A DNA stretch of 64,000 bases from Ignavibacteriota bacterium (lineage in GTDB: Bacteria; Bacteroidota; Ignavibacteria; Tepidaquicellales; Tepidaquicellaceae), in NCBI GenBank assembly GCA_026390735.1, contig JAPLFJ010000011.1, forward strand, positions 62,001 to 126,000, read 5' to 3'. Position 1 is the first letter of the stretch. Each line of letters starts with the position of its first letter. The notes under the pieces were generated by a model. It saw only the letters and a list, made by a program, of their open reading frames with translations. It was not told where the DNA came from and searched no databases. This document shows, piece after piece, positions 19,266 to 28,131 of the stretch. A program made the translations under genes and the position numbers.

Positions 19266-20414
19266 ATGGAATTAAAGACTAAACTTGAAGGACTAAAGAA
19301 ATTTAAACAGGGACTGTACGGAAAAGACTTTCTGCTCACAACTGAAAAGACACTCGATGAACTTAAGTACATTACCGAACTTGCTGAAACATTAAAAGAG
19401 TTTCATAAACAGGGAAAGTCATTCAAACTTTTTGATTCAGGACTCGGTATTTCTATATTCAGAGACAACTCTACCAGAACCCGTTTCAGTTTTGCCTCGG
19501 CAGTGAACGCAACCGGACTTGGTATATCTGACCTCGATGAAGTGAAAAGTCAGATTGCTCACGGCGAAACTGTAAGAGAAACCGCAAATATGATTTCTTT
19601 CCTCGCTGAAATTATCGGTATCAGAGATGATATGTTTCTTGGCGAAGGTAATAAATATATGCGCGAAGTTTCTGATGCCGTTCAGGAAGGATTTGAAAAG
19701 GGCGTGCTACACAGAAGACCTAACGTAGTCAACCTTCAGTGTGACATAGACCATCCTACTCAGTCTCTCGCAGACCTTGGAAAACTAAAAGATTATTTTG
19801 GTGGTTTCGAAAACCTTAAAGGTAAAAAACTTGCTATGACCTGGGCGTATTCGCCGAGTTACGGTAAACCTTTATCCGTTCCGCAGGGAATCGTTACTTT
19901 AATGACAAGATTCGGAATGGATGTTACTCTCGCATATCCTGAAGGTTATAATTTAATCCCTGAACTTGAAGCAAAAGTAAAAAGCGATAACCCTTCTTTC
20001 AAAGTTGTTAATTCTATGGAAGAAGCTTTTAAAGATGCAGACATAGTCTACCCGAAATCCTGGGCACCGTTTGAAGTTATGAAACAAAGAACCACATTAC
20101 TTCAGAACAGTGATAAAGACGGATTAAAAGAACTCGAGAAAAAATGTCTTGCAAACAACGCAAAATATAAGAACTGGGAATGTGATGAGGCAAAGATGAA
20201 GTTAACAAAGGGCGGAGAAGCATTGTACATGCACTGTCTGCCTGCTGATATTACCGATGTCAGTTGTAAAGAGGGTGAAGTATCTAAAGACGTATTCGAG
20301 AAATACAGGATTCATACATACCACGAAGCAAGTTATAAACCATTCGTTATCGCAGCGATGATACTTTCTTCTAAATTTGAAAATCTTGAATCTGAATTAT
20401 TAAATAAATTATAA
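19266..20414 (+). CDS. ygeW: YgeW-type knotted carbamoyltransferase
   Basis: A 382-residue aspartate/ornithine carbamoyltransferase relative. The carbamoyl-phosphate site is DNSTRTRFSF (near residue 67), followed by HPTQSLADL (near 161) and MHCLPAD (near 325), as in YgeW proteins, which belong to the knotted, N-carbamoyl-amino-acid class. The amino-acid substrate of YgeW is not firmly known. In purine degradation it is thought to run in reverse, phosphorolysing a carbamoyl group to give carbamoyl phosphate, which a carbamate kinase turns into ATP. No carbamate kinase gene is in this window. The gene follows the 2Fe-2S subunit by 11 nt and precedes a PLP enzyme by 1 nt. Confidence 0.88.
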   Translation: MELKTKLEGLKKFKQGLYGKDFLLTTEKTLDELKYITELAETLKEFHKQGKSFKLFDSGLGISIFRDNSTRTRFSFASAVNATGLGISDLDEVKSQIAHGETVRETANMISFLAEIIGIRDDMFLGEGNKYMREVSDAVQEGFEKGVLHRRPNVVNLQCDIDHPTQSLADLGKLKDYFGGFENLKGKKLAMTWAYSPSYGKPLSVPQGIVTLMTRFGMDVTLAYPEGYNLIPELEAKVKSDNPSFKVVNSMEEAFKDADIVYPKSWAPFEVMKQRTTLLQNSDKDGLKELEKKCLANNAKYKNWECDEAKMKLTKGGEALYMHCLPADITDVSCKEGEVSKDVFEKYRIHTYHEASYKPFVIAAMILSSKFENLESELLNKL

Positions 20415-20415
20415 T

Positions 20416-21861
20416 ATGTCACAAATAATCAAAAGTATTAATGAAAAGGTTCGTAAGTCATCGGCTAAAAGATGCAAAGATAAAGGAATCACTATTCCTA
20501 CTTTCAAACAGTTAAGAAACCCTGAACTTATACCAAACGACGTTAAAGAGAAATTAAAATCCATAGGTCTCTGGGATGTTAATCCTTTAAACCTTTATAG
20601 AATCACCTGGAAGAACGACATTAAAATAGGTCAGTTCGGAAAAGTTAATTACTTCGAAATCCCTAAAGAGATTACAGGTATTAAAGCGAGAGTCATAGGA
20701 TTAGTCGGAAAGTATTTTCCCACTGGTGCTCATAAAGTTGGCGCAGCATTCGGTTGCCTCGTTCCGAGACTTGTCAGCGGTGAGTTTGATCCTGTCAAAC
20801 ATAAAGCTGTATGGCCTTCTACAGGTAACTACTGCCGTGGCGGAGCATTCGATTGCAGGCTTCTCGATTGTACTCCTATCGCAATTCTTCCTGAAGAGAT
20901 GTCAAAGGAAAGATTCGACTGGTTGAAAGAAATCGGTGCAGAAGTTATTGCTACTCCTGGATGCGAATCTAATGTTAAGGAAATTTATGATAAGTGCTGG
21001 GAATTAAAAGCTGACCCTAATAATATTATATTCAATCAGTTTGAAGAATTTGGTAATCCGATTTTCCATTATAACGTTACTGCACCCGCAGTTGAAGAAG
21101 TGTTTGGCTATCTGAAGAATGATAAATCAAGAATGTCCGCATTTATTTCTGCAACAGGTTCTGCAGGTACTATTGCAACAGGTGATTACCTGAAGAAACT
21201 TCACCCTCATCTGAAAATATCCGCTTCCGAAGCATTGCAGTGTCCAACACTTTATATGAACGGTTTCGGCGGACACAGAATAGAAGGTATCGGTGATAAG
21301 CATATTCCGTGGGTTCATAACGCAAGAAATACCGATATGGTTACTGCAATCGACGATGAAGACTGTATGAGGATTATGAGATTGTTTAATGATAACGAAG
21401 GTAAAGAATATCTTAAGTCTGTCGGTGTTTCAAGCGAAGATATAGAAAATCTTGTGTCACTCGGAATTTCGGGAATATCAAATATGCTTTCTGCAATCAA
21501 GACTGCAAAGTATTATGAAATGGATGAGAATGATTTCATCTTCACTATGTTTACCGACTCTATGGAAATGTATCAGTCAAGACTCGAAGAAGTTAATGCC
21601 GAAAAGGGTGCATACTCCTCAACACAGGCAGCAGTTGACTTTGGCTCGTGCCTTATGAAACAGACTATTGACTACACTAAAGAACTTTCGTTCTACGATA
21701 AGAAAGCAATTCATAACCTGAAATATTATACCTGGGTTGAACAGCAGGGAAGAACAGTTGAAGAGTTAAACGAACAATGGAACCCCGAATACTGGACAAA
21801 CCTTTTTGAAAACGAAGTTGAATACTTCGATAAAATGATTGAAGAGTTTAATTCACTTTAA
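20416..21861 (+). CDS. PLP-dependent fold-type II lyase (cysteine-synthase-like)
   Basis: A 481-residue PLP enzyme. PTGAHKVGAAFG (near residue 102-113) is the likely Schiff-base lysine segment, PSTGNYCRGG (near 134) the substrate loop, and SATGSAGTIATGDYLKK (near 245) the phosphate cup of the cysteine-synthase/tryptophan-synthase-beta fold. It is longer than cysteine synthase (about 310 residues) and does not match my recollection of E. coli YgeX at the N-terminus. It occupies the position of YgeX, the 2,3-diaminopropionate ammonia-lyase of these clusters. I infer an amino-acid lyase that releases ammonia from a ring-derived amino acid. The stop codon is followed directly by the next start. 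Confidence 0.7.
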   Translation: MSQIIKSINEKVRKSSAKRCKDKGITIPTFKQLRNPELIPNDVKEKLKSIGLWDVNPLNLYRITWKNDIKIGQFGKVNYFEIPKEITGIKARVIGLVGKYFPTGAHKVGAAFGCLVPRLVSGEFDPVKHKAVWPSTGNYCRGGAFDCRLLDCTPIAILPEEMSKERFDWLKEIGAEVIATPGCESNVKEIYDKCWELKADPNNIIFNQFEEFGNPIFHYNVTAPAVEEVFGYLKNDKSRMSAFISATGSAGTIATGDYLKKLHPHLKISASEALQCPTLYMNGFGGHRIEGIGDKHIPWVHNARNTDMVTAIDDEDCMRIMRLFNDNEGKEYLKSVGVSSEDIENLVSLGISGISNMLSAIKTAKYYEMDENDFIFTMFTDSMEMYQSRLEEVNAEKGAYSSTQAAVDFGSCLMKQTIDYTKELSFYDKKAIHNLKYYTWVEQQGRTVEELNEQWNPEYWTNLFENEVEYFDKMIEEFNSL

Positions 21862-22431
21862 ATGCTGAACTTATCTGCCATAATACTTGCTGCGGGAAGC
21901 GGAAGCAGAATCGGTACTCCAAAACTGAAACTGAAAATTGATGAAGAGTATTTTATAAACGTAATCATCAGAAAGTTATCATCAGCTGGAGTTAAGAATA
22001 TATCGGCTGTTATCAGGGAAGATTATAAAGAATGGTGTCTCGGGAATGTTCCTGAGGCACTTTTTATTTTAAACGAAGACCCCGAAAAAGGTATGTTCCA
22101 TTCTGTTAAACTCGGGATATTAAACTCAAAAAAATCAGACGGGATAATAATTTTTCCTGTTGATTATCCTTTTGTTGAAACAACCACAATCGTAAAGTTA
22201 ATAAACTCATTTGAAGAAAACTCCGGATGCATTATCAAGCCATGCTATGAAAATAAGTCTGGTCATCCTTTAATAATACCTAATCAGTTATTTGAGTTTA
22301 TTGTAAAGAACAGTAGCAATGAAAACCTTAACTTCGTTATTCGTCAGTCTAAACTGCCCATACAAAACGTAAACGTAGATGACAAAGGTATACTTAAAAA
22401 CATTAACCACAAAGAAGATTTAGAAAGTTGA
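21862..22431 (+). CDS. MocA/MobA-like molybdenum cofactor nucleotidyltransferase
   Basis: A 189-residue NTP-transferase. The N-terminal motif LAAGSGSRIGTPKLKLKID (residues ~10-28) is the nucleotide-binding loop of the MobA/MocA/GlmU fold. FPVDYPFV (near 94) holds the metal-binding Asp, and GHPLIIP (near 134) is typical of MocA proteins. MocA adds CMP to molybdopterin to make the cytosine dinucleotide form used by xanthine-oxidase-family hydroxylases, matching the hydroxylase subunits in this operon. It begins right after the previous stop (TAAATG) and is the last gene of the cluster. E. coli YgfJ is the counterpart there. Confidence 0.85.
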   Translation: MLNLSAIILAAGSGSRIGTPKLKLKIDEEYFINVIIRKLSSAGVKNISAVIREDYKEWCLGNVPEALFILNEDPEKGMFHSVKLGILNSKKSDGIIIFPVDYPFVETTTIVKLINSFEENSGCIIKPCYENKSGHPLIIPNQLFEFIVKNSSNENLNFVIRQSKLPIQNVNVDDKGILKNINHKEDLES

Positions 22432-23002
22432 TATAATTAACTTTACACAAAAAATAATCCTCCCGCTGTCATTCCTGCATGTTTTTAGCAGGAATCTCTA
22501 CTCCTACAATTCCTTCTCTAAATCTCTAACCTTAAAATTCTTTTACTCAGTGATAATCAGTCAAAATCGTTTCTTATGTTGTGCCAATTTTCTTTCTCCT
22601 GCTTACTTTCTCCTGCTTATTTTTTATCATACGACAAATATACCTATCTCGGACGCATCTTGGAGCAAGTTAGAACGAGAAACATACGAGAACCATACCT
22701 GAAGACGCCTGAAAACGTTATACTTTCAGGTATTCAAAGCCGAAATGAACGAGGAGATGAACGGTCAAATAAGTGGTTTAGCTGTCATTATCGCCTCCAA
22801 TATAAACCAGATTGCATTTTAGTTTACATTTATTGTAGTAGAATAAACAGTTACGAGAAAAAACACACAAGTTGACCCAATTATTTTGACAGGATAATAG
22901 TTAAAAATTTTGAATAACCAAGTTTCTTAGGTGCGACATTATTTCTAATGATAAACCTAAGTGCTTGTATTGTTATTTCTATTCAAAATAATCCCTTTCT
23001 CA
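22432..23002. other. Intergenic boundary between operon and A/T-rich island
   Basis: About 570 bp with no credible gene. A 99-codon frame at 22576-22875 resembles no protein and has no plausible start context. The only clear structure is the hairpin at 22471-22495. Composition becomes visibly more A/T-rich to the right, and this is where the co-directional catabolic operon ends and the accessory island begins. Confidence 0.55.
22471..22495. other. Hairpin after the purine-type operon
   Basis: An 8-bp perfect stem, attcctgc/gcaggaat, with a 9-nt loop that is itself T-rich, 40 nt after the mocA-like stop codon. There is no T-tract after the stem, so terminator function is uncertain. It may be a copy of a dispersed intergenic palindrome. 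Confidence 0.45.
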
Positions 23003-23918
23003 AAAATATCATTAAATGATAAAATCTGATGAAATAATTACATTAATTTACAATCAAGAAGATTCTTATAAACTTTAATTAATAATATTATGAAATGCTC
23101 AAAAACATTTATTAGATTTGCGATAGTTATAATAATGACTTATTTCTACTGCATCCCTTTGTTCTCACAGGAAGTAGTTGAAGGACATCCAAAGACCTAC
23201 AAATATTTTAAGATATTAGTCCATACAGATGATGATAATGTATTCCTGGATGTGCAAAAAGAAATGTATGTTAATCCATTAATAAGATCTTATATCCTGG
23301 TTGTAAATATATCTGACCTCAATCCTGAAAACCATTATATAGTATTTGGTGAAGAGAACGATGCCTCAAAAATCTGTACGTCTTGGAACTCGATAAGCCC
23401 TAAAACGCGACTGAAGCTTGTAAATTGGTGTGCATCCAATAAAATTAATTTGCAATCAACAAAATATCATTAAATGACAAAATCTAAGGAAACAAATCCT
23501 TTAATTTGTAAACAAGTAGATTTTTATAAATATAAATTAATAATATTATGAAACGCTCGAAAACATTTATTAAATTAGTGCAAGTCATAATAATGACTTA
23601 TTTCTATTGTCTACCTTTGTTCTCACAGGAAGTAATAGAAGGAGATCCAAAGACATACAAATATTTTAAGATATTAGCCAATAGTGATGACGACCCTGTT
23701 TTTTTAGATTTACAGAAAGAGATGTCGGTTGATCCTTTATGCAGTTCATATATTCTAATAGTTAATGTCTCGGATATCAATCCCGAAAACCATTATATAG
23801 TTTTTGGTGAAGAAGTAGATGCCACAAGTCTTAGGGCTGCCTGGAATACAATAAGTTTGAAAACCCAGCAGAAACTTTTAAACTGGAGTGCGCCGAACAA
23901 ATCTAACTTGGAGTCAAT
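23003..23918 (+). repeat. Tandem duplication, unit 458 bp
   Basis: The 17-bp sequence aaaatatcattaaatga occurs at 23003-23019 and 23461-23477, and the two start codons at 23090 and 23548 are the same 458 bp apart. The intervening DNA and the first ~122 residues of the two encoded proteins are clearly homologous. A segment containing the leader and the 5' part of the gene was duplicated in tandem, leaving a full-length copy downstream and a truncated one upstream. The copies have since diverged. Confidence 0.85.
23090..23473 (+). CDS. Truncated paralogue of the following envelope protein
   Basis: A 127-residue protein with a hydrophobic signal peptide ending near LFSQ (residue ~27). It is homologous over nearly its whole length to the N-terminal 122 residues of the 414-residue protein at 23548 (shared TYKYFKIL, LNPENHYIVFGEE-type lines) and stops where the tandem duplication unit ends. 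It may be a non-functional remnant, or it may still make a small periplasmic domain. The frame is intact and the start has the same AATAATATTATG leader as the full copy. Confidence 0.65.
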   Translation: MKCSKTFIRFAIVIIMTYFYCIPLFSQEVVEGHPKTYKYFKILVHTDDDNVFLDVQKEMYVNPLIRSYILVVNISDLNPENHYIVFGEENDASKICTSWNSISPKTRLKLVNWCASNKINLQSTKYH

Positions 23919-24792
23919 AAAATTATATGCTTCTACTCCGTTTACGTTTGGAATATCACGTGTAAGAAGTAATGAACTCTTTTCTTCTGTAAAACTTTAT
24001 AGGGAAGTTACAGGCAGTTTAAATTATATTAATCCATACTTTCAGCTATTTGGTGGAGAAAGATTAGGCAGTTCATTAAAAGGTTCACTGGGAGCATCGT
24101 TTGGAATTGGCACAAAATACAGCGGACCTTTCGAAAGTGACCAGATATCTTTAGGTTTAAACGTTATTGGTTTGTCAGTTAACTATATAACACGGCTTGA
24201 AGGATTAAATACGCAAACATTAAACTCAAAAGGAGAAGGAAGCCCCTATTTAAATCAATACAACAATATATTCTCGCCTCCTAATGCTTGGGAAATAAAC
24301 CTTGTGCTTCCGTTCGGTAATTTTTTTGAATTCGGTTTCTATAGACCATTTGGAGAAAATAAAATAGGTGGTCCTGCACGTTACTCATTCTATCAAAATG
24401 GCGACTCATCAAAGGCGATGCCCAATAACATTATAGAAGGAAATTATTTCAATTGTGAATTCAGGTATCCTTTCCGTTTTTTCAGTGCAACTCGCTCGCA
24501 AATTTATGCAGCATATTATCTAAAAGAAGTTAACATGGGCTTTATTACCAGAGAAAGTCGTTTAGCTGGTTCTGTATTCGATTTAAGAATAAACTATAAT
24601 ATATCAAGTATACGTAATAATCAGTTATTGTTTGAATTTATGGCATCAAATATTTTCTCTGGATTTGGTCTGCCATCTATAGCTGTTGGTCCATCTTTCA
24701 GATTTACAAAACTCGAAAGCGGCAACTTTGGAATGCACACATTCTTCATAAATGCCCGTTTCAAACTTGGGGATTATTATGACAGCAAATAA
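23548..24792 (+). CDS. Signal-peptide envelope protein, putative outer-membrane beta-barrel
   Basis: A 414-residue protein with a signal peptide (about residues 1-27, ending LFSQ). The N-terminal ~120 residues form a soluble domain (TYKYFKIL ... NPENHYIVFGEE). The rest has alternating aromatic/glycine-rich strands (GSLGASFGIGTKYSG, FEFGFYRPFGE, FNCEFRYPFRF) and ends in FFINARFKLGDYY, consistent with an outer-membrane barrel. I do not recognise the family. It lies directly upstream of the signalling island on the same strand but is separated from it by a hairpin terminator, so it is probably a separate transcription unit. It could be the envelope component sensed by the downstream kinases, but nothing in the sequence proves that. 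Confidence 0.7.
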   Translation: MKRSKTFIKLVQVIIMTYFYCLPLFSQEVIEGDPKTYKYFKILANSDDDPVFLDLQKEMSVDPLCSSYILIVNVSDINPENHYIVFGEEVDATSLRAAWNTISLKTQQKLLNWSAPNKSNLESIKLYASTPFTFGISRVRSNELFSSVKLYREVTGSLNYINPYFQLFGGERLGSSLKGSLGASFGIGTKYSGPFESDQISLGLNVIGLSVNYITRLEGLNTQTLNSKGEGSPYLNQYNNIFSPPNAWEINLVLPFGNFFEFGFYRPFGENKIGGPARYSFYQNGDSSKAMPNNIIEGNYFNCEFRYPFRFFSATRSQIYAAYYLKEVNMGFITRESRLAGSVFDLRINYNISSIRNNQLLFEFMASNIFSGFGLPSIAVGPSFRFTKLESGNFGMHTFFINARFKLGDYYDSK

Positions 24793-24912
24793 ACTTAAAT
24801 TATTTTCATAATTATCGTAAAATGACTGAGTTGAGATTTTATAATACTATGCCAATGTTGAACTACAGCCTGAAAAACCGCAAAAGGCAAATTGATAACC
24901 ATTATGATGATT

Positions 24913-24938
24913 ACAGCAGCCTGGTTTCAGGCTGCTGT
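24913..24938 (+). terminator. Probable intrinsic terminator after the envelope-protein gene
   Basis: An 11-bp perfect stem, acagcagcctg/caggctgctgt, with a 4-nt loop, ending in TTT. The T-run is short, so efficiency is uncertain. It separates the 23548 gene from the WYL regulator. Confidence 0.65.
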
Positions 24939-25029
24939 TTAAACAAATCAGATAGTGAAAAGTCAAATTATTAGATAGAATATTTAATCGGTTTTATATA
25001 AACTTAAACATAAAAAGAATATATTTATA

Positions 25030-26277
25030 ATGAACAATCTACCGGCTTTTAAAAGACAAATTGAAATGCTGTCAATATTTTATCCTTATAATAAAATCAG
25101 AGATTGTAGCGTTCTTGATTTGGCAGAGAAATATCGTGTCGCTAAAGTTACTATTGACAGAGATATGAAAGATTTGCGCAGTATGGGTATCCCAATAAAT
25201 TGCGTTTATGGAAAAGGTATCGAAATTACCGGCAAGGTTAATCAGAAAATCATTGCAGAATTAATTGTAAAATATATTGCAATGTACCATTCCGATATTA
25301 TCGTTCAAAACACATTATTCAACGCAGTCAACGAAAACAACATTTCACATGTATTTATATTCAGCAACCTGAATGACGCAGTAGAGAACAAAAATATAGT
25401 TCTGCTTAAGTATAAGTTAAGCGAAGAATCAGTATTGGATGTACTTGTATTACCTTGCAAAATAATTCACAATATTAATGAACTTGAATTTATAGGCGTA
25501 CATGATAATACAGTAGAAATATTCAAGTTTAACAACATTCTTTCTTTAAAGATTACCTCAGAAAGAAATATGACCAATTACGACTCAAAGATTAATGAGT
25601 TTCTGAAACAAACCACTAATTCTTCTTCTGCTAAAATATTCTTAAAGCTTCAATTTGAGAACAATTCAACAATAGATAAATTTAATATTAACAACTTTGT
25701 AGTCACAAAGAAATTAGATGATAATGTTATTGAAGCAGAAATCAGTCATAATTCATTAGATAACCTGGCAAAATGGGTTATAGAGCAGTATGGTAAAGTA
25801 AAAGTACTTGAACCAAAAGAGCTCAGGGACAGGATAATCGATATAGCGCAATACACCTTAAAGCTTTATACCGAAGAACCTCCAATTGAAGAATTACATA
25901 AGAAACTTGATTTACCAAAACGTAGAACATCAAAATCTGAAAACGATAAATCGGATAATATCAAACCTCAGAAAGAATCTTCTTTAAAGCTCAAAGAGAA
26001 AGAAGATAAAATAGAAAAGAAAAGCAGAGAAATAAAAAGTGCTAAATATTTAAAAGTTAAAAAACCTGTTGATATGGCTGATTCCGTAGAACATAATTTT
26101 GATAAGAATGGATATATGGCTCTTCATAGTCATGCAGGTACCTGGGATAATCAATTACAAGAAGGCAGTATTTATGATTTTATTGAAGTTGAACTTCCGA
26201 TTGAATCATTAAATGATTATTCTGTCGAAAAACCTTCTTTTTTAAAAAGAATATTTAATTGGGTAATACAGAAATAG
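25030..26277 (+). CDS. HTH-WYL transcriptional regulator with long C-terminal extension
   Basis: A 415-residue protein. Residues ~1-70 form a DeoR/HTH_11-type winged helix (LDLAEKYRVAKVTIDRDMKDL). Residues ~120-290 resemble a WYL domain and its C-terminal extension, ending with KVLEPKELRDRIIDIAQ, a line typical of WYL proteins. After residue ~300 there is a Lys/Glu/Ser-rich linker and an unrecognised ~65-residue tail (from about VDMADSVEHNF to the end). WYL regulators often control phage-defence loci and sense nucleic-acid or nucleotide ligands. Its position at the head of the kinase-HEPN-Clp gene string, on the same strand with 53 nt to the next gene, makes it the likely regulator of that operon. 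Confidence 0.75.
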   Translation: MNNLPAFKRQIEMLSIFYPYNKIRDCSVLDLAEKYRVAKVTIDRDMKDLRSMGIPINCVYGKGIEITGKVNQKIIAELIVKYIAMYHSDIIVQNTLFNAVNENNISHVFIFSNLNDAVENKNIVLLKYKLSEESVLDVLVLPCKIIHNINELEFIGVHDNTVEIFKFNNILSLKITSERNMTNYDSKINEFLKQTTNSSSAKIFLKLQFENNSTIDKFNINNFVVTKKLDDNVIEAEISHNSLDNLAKWVIEQYGKVKVLEPKELRDRIIDIAQYTLKLYTEEPPIEELHKKLDLPKRRTSKSENDKSDNIKPQKESSLKLKEKEDKIEKKSREIKSAKYLKVKKPVDMADSVEHNFDKNGYMALHSHAGTWDNQLQEGSIYDFIEVELPIESLNDYSVEKPSFLKRIFNWVIQK

Positions 26278-26330
26278 TTACATTATACATCAAACAAAGT
26301 GATTTACATTTAAATTAAATAGAATAAAAA

Positions 26331-26786
26331 ATGGAAGATATTGACCTGATAAGGCAATATGCAAAAGCATGGAACAATCTTGATGTGAAATTTATAGAGC
26401 ATTATTTATCAAATGATTATCATTTTGAATCACAAATGGGATTTAATCATATTAAATCTAAGACCGAGTATTTAAGATACCTTGATGATAAGTTTAACAT
26501 AATCAAAAAAGCCAACGAAGAAGGCGACTCTTTTTTAAATGCTGAAATTGGTTACTACAATGATAATCCGTGCTTAATCTTACTTCAAATACATAACGAA
26601 CCTAAAATGACAGGTTCTTTAACTAAAATAGTTTCTGAAGGTAAAGAAGAATGGATTAATAAAACTTCTAAAGTAATTGAAACTGTATTATTGATAGAAT
26701 GTGAAGGTGATAAAATATCAAGTGGTATATTATGCATAATTCCGACCGCCTATGAAGTTCAGAGAACAGGTGAACTACCAATTTAA
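26331..26786 (+). CDS. Small NTF2/SnoaL-like hypothetical protein
   Basis: A 151-residue cytosolic protein. Its N-terminus (IRQYAKAWNNLDVKFIEHYLSNDYHFES) has the look of SnoaL/DUF4440-type NTF2-like folds, where the first helices are followed by a strand lining a small-molecule pocket. No catalytic residues can be assigned. It has no signal peptide or membrane segment. It starts 53 nt after the WYL regulator and ends 26 nt before the FHA-kinase, so it is probably co-transcribed with the signalling genes and may bind a ligand or modulate a kinase. Confidence 0.5.
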   Translation: MEDIDLIRQYAKAWNNLDVKFIEHYLSNDYHFESQMGFNHIKSKTEYLRYLDDKFNIIKKANEEGDSFLNAEIGYYNDNPCLILLQIHNEPKMTGSLTKIVSEGKEEWINKTSKVIETVLLIECEGDKISSGILCIIPTAYEVQRTGELPI

Positions 26787-26812
26787 TAATTCATTATTAA
26801 TTATATTCTGTT

Positions 26813-28120
26813 ATGAAGGTAAAATTAGAAGTAAAGAACGGTCCAAACAAAGGTAAAACATTTGAGTTTTCTGAACATGACACATTTTTATTTGGTAGAT
26901 CTGATTTAGCTAAATGTCAACTAACTAATGACGATTATGTTTCTCGATTTCATTTCTTGTTAGAATTAAATCCACCAAAAATATGGCTCAAAGATCTTGG
27001 TAGTAAAAATGGAACGTATGTAAATGAAGTTAAATTTGGCGGAAGAGAGCAGGCAGATCCTCTTAAAGTTGATATTGAAAATGTCGCAAAGTTTTACGAA
27101 AAGCACAATTTAGATACAATAAATTACCAGACAGAAATCTTTGATAATGATGAAATCCGTGTTGGAGATAGTACAATATTAGTTACTATTGAAAAAGATG
27201 TTCAACCCGTTAATAAATCAATACCCCCAGATGACCTTTCTGCTGATTTTGATATTGACTCTTTAAACGAGATAGTAAAATCAGGGAAACCAAATATCCT
27301 GTCCGTTATTCCAAATTACGAGATACTTAAACTTATTGGTGAAGGTGGCATGGGAGCTGTATATCTTGCTAAAGATATAAATAATGGATATCTCTTTGCG
27401 ATTAAAATCGTTAAACCCGGTCAAAGTGTCAATCCTTCAACGCTAAAGAGATTTCGTGAAAGAGAAATGAAGATTGCTAAATCACTGCGTCACAAGAATA
27501 TTGCCTGCTGTTTTGATGTTGATTTCAAAAATGGATTATACTATATGATAATGGAATATGTCATTGGAAATGATATTCAGCAAATGATTAATATTAATGG
27601 TATGTTCAATCTTCAGTATGCTTGTGAAATAATCATTGATGCCTTGGAAGGCCTATCATATATACACAAACATAACGTAATTCACAGAGATATTAAGCCA
27701 TCAAATATACTCGTCTCAAATAACAAAGAAGTAAAGATAACGGATTTCGGGCTTGCAAAAGATCTTACAGTGGATAATTCTATTACCGGTGGCAGCGAAT
27801 ACGCAGGAACATATCCTTATATGCCGCCTGAACAAATATATAATTTTAAAAATTGTAATATTTCATCCGATCTTTTTTCAATGGGGGCAACGTTATATTA
27901 TATGTGTACAAAAGATTATCCTCACGATTATCCCAAGGGAAAAGATGCAATGCTCGTAAATATACAAGACCCAATAATTCCTATAGAAAAAAGGATAAGA
28001 AATATTAATAAATCTTTGACTAAAGTTATTAATAAATCCTTAAGCCTTAAAATGAATGAGAGATACCAGACTGCACAGGAAATGCAGGCAGCATTAAAAG
28101 AGGCATTAATCAAAAATTAA
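26813..28120 (+). CDS. FHA-domain serine/threonine protein kinase
   Basis: A 435-residue protein. The N-terminal ~130 residues are an FHA phosphothreonine-reading domain (FGRS near residue 27, SRFH near 43, DLGSKNGTYVN near 61-71). The kinase domain follows from ~165: GEGGMGAVY near 176, FAIKIV for the ATP-anchoring Lys, HRDIKPSN near 291, DFGLAK near 311 and PPEQ near 340. All catalytic residues are present. There is no membrane segment, so it acts in the cytosol. FHA and kinase on one chain suggests it binds phosphorylated partners, possibly other kinases of the operon, and spreads the signal. It sits 11 nt before the PP2C gene, a classical kinase/phosphatase pair. Confidence 0.92.
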   Translation: MKVKLEVKNGPNKGKTFEFSEHDTFLFGRSDLAKCQLTNDDYVSRFHFLLELNPPKIWLKDLGSKNGTYVNEVKFGGREQADPLKVDIENVAKFYEKHNLDTINYQTEIFDNDEIRVGDSTILVTIEKDVQPVNKSIPPDDLSADFDIDSLNEIVKSGKPNILSVIPNYEILKLIGEGGMGAVYLAKDINNGYLFAIKIVKPGQSVNPSTLKRFREREMKIAKSLRHKNIACCFDVDFKNGLYYMIMEYVIGNDIQQMININGMFNLQYACEIIIDALEGLSYIHKHNVIHRDIKPSNILVSNNKEVKITDFGLAKDLTVDNSITGGSEYAGTYPYMPPEQIYNFKNCNISSDLFSMGATLYYMCTKDYPHDYPKGKDAMLVNIQDPIIPIEKRIRNINKSLTKVINKSLSLKMNERYQTAQEMQAALKEALIKN

Positions 28121-28131
28121 AATAATATTAT

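Noticed and set aside
22576-22875. 99-codon open frame between the purine-type operon and the island
   Set aside because: The translation has no domain, signal peptide or sensible composition, and the start has no leader like those of real genes here. It is treated as non-coding.
24822-24974. Roughly 50-codon frame downstream of the envelope protein
   Set aside because: It runs straight through the hairpin terminator at 24913-24938 and encodes nothing recognisable.
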